NCBI RefSeq assembly: GCF_003952385.1
Contig: NZ_CP034444.1
Location: forward strand, 1,984,001-2,048,000
Direction: 5' to 3'
Length of the DNA: 64,000 nt
Source: Mesorhizobium sp. M1D.F.Ca.ET.043.01.1.1
Lineage (GTDB): Bacteria > Pseudomonadota > Alphaproteobacteria > Rhizobiales > Rhizobiaceae
Shown: piece after piece, positions 58,238 to 64,000 of the stretch
How the letters are laid out: each line of letters begins with the position of its first letter
Numbering within the stretch: the stretch's first letter is position 1
The notes under the pieces: generated by a model
The model's database searches: none
Told to the model about the DNA's origin: nothing
What the model saw: only the letters and a program-made list of their open reading frames with translations
Made by a program: the position numbers and the translations under genes

Positions 58238-60061
58238 TCATTCGACTGTGACTGATTTCGCCAGGTTGCGTGGCTGGTCGAGATCTGTGCCCACGCAGAC
58301 GGCCGTGTGATACGCAAGAAGCTGTATCGGCAGCGAGAAGATCATCGGCGCGACAATCTCGTCGGTGGCCGGCAGCACGATCGTGTGCATCGTATCGAGT
58401 TTCGATGCGGCTGCCCCTTTGCCATCGGTGATGAGGATAATGCGCCCTCCGCGGGCGGCCACTTCCTGCATGTTTGAGAGGGTCTTGTCGAAAAAGCGAT
58501 CATGTGGCGCGATGACGATCACTGGCATGTTCGAGTCTATCAATGCGATAGGACCGTGCTTCAATTCACCTGCCGCATAGCCCTCGGCGTGGATGTAGGA
58601 AATTTCCTTGAGCTTCAGCGCACCTTCCATCGCGAGTGGGAAATTTGTGCCACGGCCGAGGTACAGGACATGATGACACTTTGACAGTTCGCGCGACAGA
58701 AGCTCAATCTGCGGCTGGATGCTGTTCAGCACCTGCCTCATGAGGCGCGGCATTTCCGTGAAGCTCCCGACGAACGCCTGCGCCTCATCTTCGGTCACGG
58801 TTCCGCGGACCTTGGCTGCGTGGATGGCGAGTGCTGCAAGTACGGCAAGCTGGCAGGTGAAGGCCTTGGTGGAGGCGACACCGATCTCCGGGCCGGCAAG
58901 GATCGGGAAGACCACATCGGCCTCCCGAGCGATGGTCGATTCGCGCGCATTGACGACGGCGCCAATTTTCAGCCCAAGCTGCTTGCAGTACCTCAGCGAT
59001 GCCAGCGTATCGGCGGTTTCGCCCGACTGTGAAATGAAAAGAGCCGCAGACTGCGCAGACAGCGGGATCTCGCGATAGCGGAATTCGGATGCAACATCTA
59101 TTTCGACGGGCAGGCGCGCATAGCGCTCGAACCAGTATTTTCCGATCAGTCCCGCGAGATACGCGGTGCCGCAGGCAGAGATCGCCAAGCTCGGGATCCT
59201 GGCGAAGTCGATGCCAAATGCCGCATCGGCGCCATTTTCTATGAGATTGGTATACTGACCGAGCGCATCGGCGATGACCTCGGGCTGCTCGAGGATTTCC
59301 TTCTCCATGAAGTGGCGATGGTTGCCCTTGTTGGCCAGAGTGGCCGCAGCCATCGAGGTCTGGCGCGGACGCGCGACGGGGAGGCCGTCGTTATCAAAGA
59401 TGTCGGCGCCCGTCCTGCTGACAACGGCCCAGTCGCCGTCGACGAGATAGGTGATTTCATTCGTGAATGGAGCAAGCGCGATCGCGTCGGAGCCCAGGAA
59501 CATCTCGCCGTCGCCATGACCGATCGCCAGCGGTGGTCCATTGCGCGCCGCAATGATGGTCGACGGATCATCTTCAAAGAGGATGGCAAGCGCGTAGGCA
59601 CCCCTGACGCTTTTCAGCATGGCATGCACCGCCTCACCGCGCCCCATGCCCGCCCGGCGGTGTCCTGCCAAGAGATGCGCAAGGACCTCAGTGTCGGTGT
59701 CGGTCTGGAACTCGGTTCCCGTCGCCGCCAATTCGTCCTTCAGTTCGGCGAAATTCTCGATGATGCCGTTATGGACGACGGCCACACCGTCCGTGAAGTG
59801 CGGGTGTGCATTGCGTTCCGTCGGTGGCCCATGGGTTGCCCAGCGGGTGTGGGCGATGCCGATGGTGCCACTCAGCGGCTCTTCCTTCAGTCTCGTCTCG
59901 AGATTGACGAGCTTGCCCTCGGCGCGCCGGCGGTGCAAGGTGCCCTCGGTGATCGTCGCAATGCCGGCCGAATCATAGCCGCGATATTCCAGACGCTTCA
60001 ACGCGTCGACCAGGCGCTCCGACACCGGCTGTTGCCCAACGATGCCAACAATCCCGCACAT
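58238..60061 (-). CDS. nodM: NodM/GlmS, glucosamine-6-phosphate synthase of the nodulation regulon
   Basis: Makes glucosamine-6-phosphate from fructose-6-phosphate and glutamine, a precursor for the chitin backbone of Nod factors. The N-terminal glutaminase has Cys2 as nucleophile (MCGIVGIVG), RWATHGPPTERNAHPH and VVHNGIIENF. Two SIS isomerase domains carry ISACGTAYLAG, ISQSGETADTLASL, LGRGTNFPLAMEGALKLKEI and the C-terminal NLAKSVTVE. 607 residues, full length. GGAGAAG lies directly before the ATG. Named nodM, not glmS, because a nod box is 93 bp upstream. Confidence 0.93.
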   Translation of the reverse strand: MCGIVGIVGQQPVSERLVDALKRLEYRGYDSAGIATITEGTLHRRRAEGKLVNLETRLKEEPLSGTIGIAHTRWATHGPPTERNAHPHFTDGVAVVHNGIIENFAELKDELAATGTEFQTDTDTEVLAHLLAGHRRAGMGRGEAVHAMLKSVRGAYALAILFEDDPSTIIAARNGPPLAIGHGDGEMFLGSDAIALAPFTNEITYLVDGDWAVVSRTGADIFDNDGLPVARPRQTSMAAATLANKGNHRHFMEKEILEQPEVIADALGQYTNLIENGADAAFGIDFARIPSLAISACGTAYLAGLIGKYWFERYARLPVEIDVASEFRYREIPLSAQSAALFISQSGETADTLASLRYCKQLGLKIGAVVNARESTIAREADVVFPILAGPEIGVASTKAFTCQLAVLAALAIHAAKVRGTVTEDEAQAFVGSFTEMPRLMRQVLNSIQPQIELLSRELSKCHHVLYLGRGTNFPLAMEGALKLKEISYIHAEGYAAGELKHGPIALIDSNMPVIVIAPHDRFFDKTLSNMQEVAARGGRIILITDGKGAAASKLDTMHTIVLPATDEIVAPMIFSLPIQLLAYHTAVCVGTDLDQPRNLAKSVTVE

Positions 60062-60153
60062 GTTCTTCTCCGAATTCTTCCCGGCAGCCGACGCAGACGA
60101 GGACGAACACGCGCCCGGCGTGCTCAGTTAGAATCTTCTAATGAAATCCAGTG

Positions 60154-60202
60154 AGATCAGTAAAATTGATTGTTAGGATGGCTATCATCCACGCTATGGA
60201 TG
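60154..60202 (-). promoter_or_regulatory. nod box (NodD-binding promoter element) for nodM
   Basis: The coding strand starts CATCCATAGCGTGGATG, with the LysR-type ATC-N9-GAT core, and continues to AACAATCAATTTTAC followed by TGATCT. This agrees with the 49-bp rhizobial nod box except for about two bases in the terminal ACCAATC part. It predicts activation by NodD with plant flavonoids. Confidence 0.93.
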
Positions 60203-60803
60203 AATAAACCCCGGCCGCTGCGGGTGATGGCGCTGTCCACCTGCGACCGCTCTTGCGGCGCATTCTTGAGCAGGGATTGCTAATTGGACCGGTCGCTCCC
60301 GTACTGCGAGAAACCTCCTATACTGGACCGCTGAAAATCTCAGAAAGTGGCAGTTTATCTTGAACCAGTGAACTGCGATTTTGGCTTGTAGTCATGGAAG
60401 CGATCGGGACCGGGTCGCGTCGTTCTTGGATGCTTTGCGCTTGAATTGATGGAGTTGCCTGGATGTTTGAGGGTCCCATCATCGACGTCGAATCGAGAAT
60501 ATTGCGCCGGGATTAAGAGCCGTGAGCGTCCACGTCGATGCCACTTCTGACGGGAGTGGAATGCCCGACACAATGATGAACGGAGAGGCAGTCAACGATG
60601 GCGCGACGACATTTGCGTCACCTGCGTTGGTGACCGTGCCGGACGACGCATTGGCGGAGGCGACGAATGCCCTGGTCGGAGATTGAATGCTTGATGCAAT
60701 GCGAGCCAAGAAATTGCCCCCGGATGACGTTTCCGGTCGAGGGATCCATGGTCGTGGCAATCCGGTGCGATCGATCCGATCGAGATTATGAAGGGCTGAG
60801 AGA
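60203..60803. other. Gene-free stretch between the nod box and the lysE-type gene
   Basis: Only short frames, none recognisable. It holds the upstream region of the lysE-dapA pair; no regulatory site was identified. Confidence 0.4.
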
Positions 60804-61442
60804 ATGAATGTCGATCTCCATCAGTTACTCATCGTCTTTGCTGCATATGTCATTGCCGCAGGGAGCCCCGGCCCGAGCAACATGCGCATCATGGGGGTTG
60901 CCATGTCGCGCGGCAGGGGTGCCGCGCTCATACTCGCGTCTGGCGTCGTCAGCGGCTCGATCTTCTGGGGTTTTATGGCCTCGACCGGCATCTCCGCCCT
61001 CTTGGCCAGGTACGCCCAGGCACTACTCGTCCTGCAGGTTTTCGGGGGCCTTTACTTGCTATTACTCGCCTTCAGGGCGGGACGGTCGGCGCTTACGTCG
61101 AACGAGAAGCTGGCGGTGCGCGCCTCGACCGACGAAGTCGCTTTTTCACGGGGTAAGCTCTATGGAAGGGGCCTCCTGATGCATTTGGCGAACCCAAAAT
61201 CCGTGCTGGCATGGATCGCGCTCGTCACACTGGGAATCGGCCCGAATTCGTCGTGGCAGACCATGGCGGCCATATTGGGTGGCTGCGCCGTCTTAAGTGT
61301 CACGATATTCTGCGGCTACGCCATTGTCTTCTCCACACCGCCGATGGTGGCTCTGTATCGCCGCTGTCGCCGTTGGATCGAAAGTCTGCTGGCAATGTTC
61401 TTCGTATTCGCCGGGCTGCGCATGCTGCTTTCCCCTATGTAG
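60804..61442 (+). CDS. LysE/RhtB-family exporter
   Basis: Small exporter of the LysE/RhtB family, which moves amino acids or related small molecules out of the cell. Typical features are AAGSPGPSNMRIMGVAMSRG (the P-G-P-x-N motif in the first helix), AGLYGRGLL-type KLYGRGLLMHLANPKSVLAW (N-P-K motif), and about six membrane segments. 212 residues, normal size. It is followed after 15 bp by a DapA-family gene in the same direction, so the two probably form an operon in which the exporter handles the product or substrate of the enzyme. Confidence 0.85.
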   Translation: MNVDLHQLLIVFAAYVIAAGSPGPSNMRIMGVAMSRGRGAALILASGVVSGSIFWGFMASTGISALLARYAQALLVLQVFGGLYLLLLAFRAGRSALTSNEKLAVRASTDEVAFSRGKLYGRGLLMHLANPKSVLAWIALVTLGIGPNSSWQTMAAILGGCAVLSVTIFCGYAIVFSTPPMVALYRRCRRWIESLLAMFFVFAGLRMLLSPM

Positions 61443-61457
61443 TTTCGAAAGGAATGG

Positions 61458-62375
61458 ATGATGACTTTGTTTCGCGGCATGTCGGCGTTCCCCCTCACGC
61501 CAACCGATGCGAAAGGGCATGTCGACACCGAGGCATTGGCTCGTTTTCTCGAGCGTATTCAACGAGCGGGAGCAGACTCCATCGGCCTTTTGGGGAGCAC
61601 GGGCGGCTATGCTTACCTCACGAGGGAAGAACGCAAGCGCGCCGTTCAGGCTGCCGTGGAATGCATTGGCGGCAAAACGCCTCTTTTCGTGGGGGTGGGT
61701 GCATTGCGTACCGACGAAGCTCAGGCTCTGGCGCGCGATGCAAAATCCGCTGGCGCTGACGGCCTGCTCCTGGCACCCATGTCCTACGTTCCCCTGAATG
61801 AGGATGAAGTCTTCCAGCACTTCGTCGCGGTTGCCGAGGCGGGGGAACTGCCTTTGTGCATATACAACAATCCAAGCACCACGCGCTTCACATTCAGCGA
61901 CGCATTGATCGCCCGGCTGTCAGAGGTGTCCAACATCGTCGCCGTGAAAATGCCTCTGGCGGCGAATGAGGATTACACGGGAGAACTGGCACGCTTGCGG
62001 TCGATGACGCCTGACACGTTCACAATCGGATACAGCGGCGATTGGGGCGCGGCGGATGCCCTGCTCGCCGGATGTGACACCTGGTACAGCGTTGCGGCAG
62101 GTTTGCTGGCGGTCCCGGCGCTTGCGCTGACGCGTGCGGCGCAGTCCGGCGACGTGGCGGAGTCCGCTCGGTTGAACCGCGCTTTCGAGCCGCTCTGGAC
62201 CTTGTTCAAGCACTACGGCAGCTTCCGCGTTATGTTCATCATCGCCGAATACCTCGGTCTGGCGCACGTCGAGCCACCGCGCCCTATTTTGCCGTTGCCG
62301 GACAACGCCGGAGATGACATTAGGCAGGCACTGGAGAAGCTCCACACAGCATGCGCAGTGCAACTGCTACACTAA
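61458..62375 (+). CDS. DapA-family lyase/aldolase (dihydrodipicolinate synthase-like)
   Basis: TIM-barrel class I aldolase of the DHDPS/NAL family, acting on pyruvate through a Schiff base. Signatures: GADSIGLLGSTGGYAYLTRE (the GSTG(E/G)-type pyruvate-binding loop), LCIYNNPSTTRF with the active Tyr, and IVAVKMPLAANED with the Schiff-base Lys. 305 residues. True DapA is essential for lysine synthesis; this copy, diverged and paired with a LysE-type exporter in a symbiosis region, more likely serves another substrate (rhizopine-type MosA is a relative). The substrate cannot be told from sequence. Confidence 0.8.
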   Translation: MMTLFRGMSAFPLTPTDAKGHVDTEALARFLERIQRAGADSIGLLGSTGGYAYLTREERKRAVQAAVECIGGKTPLFVGVGALRTDEAQALARDAKSAGADGLLLAPMSYVPLNEDEVFQHFVAVAEAGELPLCIYNNPSTTRFTFSDALIARLSEVSNIVAVKMPLAANEDYTGELARLRSMTPDTFTIGYSGDWGAADALLAGCDTWYSVAAGLLAVPALALTRAAQSGDVAESARLNRAFEPLWTLFKHYGSFRVMFIIAEYLGLAHVEPPRPILPLPDNAGDDIRQALEKLHTACAVQLLH

Positions 62376-62483
62376 GCAGCCCGCGCGCTGGCGTTCCCCG
62401 CACCGTTCGAGATGGAAGTCAGGCGGCGCAGAATTGGATAGCTGCTCAACACCGCCTTTAACCACGTGCGGACTACGCCGGCA

Positions 62484-64000
<1,517 letters not shown>

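Overview
The window looks like part of a symbiosis island (integrative element or plasmid) of a Mesorhizobium-type alphaproteobacterium. The evidence is a nod box in front of a nodM-type glucosamine synthase, the microaerobic respiration genes fixNOQP and fixGHIS, an FNR-like regulator with a cysteine cluster (FnrN type), hemN, a complete Trb/TraG conjugation module, a MucR-type regulator, the end of a rhizobial gibberellin gene set (ent-kaurene synthase and type 2 isopentenyl-diphosphate isomerase), and a large SKWP-repeat effector. No tRNA, integrase or att site was recognised.

Layout. Positions 264-16417 form a defence island. It starts with a type II CBASS locus: a capV phospholipase gene with a 1-nt frameshift, read divergently from a DncV-like cyclase, cap2 (E2-E1) and cap3 (JAMM protease). 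Facing it is a two-gene operon that couples a small diadenylate-cyclase-like protein to a Cap15-type beta-barrel fused to a nucleoside phosphorylase/nucleosidase. I see this operon as the best candidate for an undescribed nucleotide-signalling immune system. After these come an HTH antitoxin/PIN toxin pair, a broken cold-shock gene, a DUF4238 gene, and a minus-strand cluster of Shedu nuclease (DUF4263), a TrlF-like PHP/SMC ATPase broken by two frameshifts and a stop, and a DUF4365 gene.

Positions 17150-21293 hold mucR and small hypothetical genes, several of them decayed. Positions 21440-29877 carry one 2186-residue SKWP-repeat effector enclosed between inverted 258-260 bp copies of an IS5-family end, with a resolvase remnant directly upstream of the start codon.

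Positions 30220-32403 are groESL with a sigma70-like promoter, CIRCE operator and terminator, followed by a TauE/SafE pseudogene. Positions 33123-42612 carry fixNOQP-fixGHIS on the minus strand and the convergent, interrupted hemerythrin-like gene and fnrN. fixN and fnrN each have a CTGAC-N4-ATCAG palindrome about 80 bp upstream, which would tie them into one oxygen-responsive circuit with FnrN.

Positions 42999-54905 are the minus-strand conjugation cluster traG-copG-trbBCDEJLFGI-DUF2274, without a trbK between trbJ and trbL. Positions 56264-64000 carry hemN, nodM with its nod box, a LysE-type exporter with a DapA-family enzyme, and idi continuing in frame from the truncated ent-kaurene synthase at the window edge.
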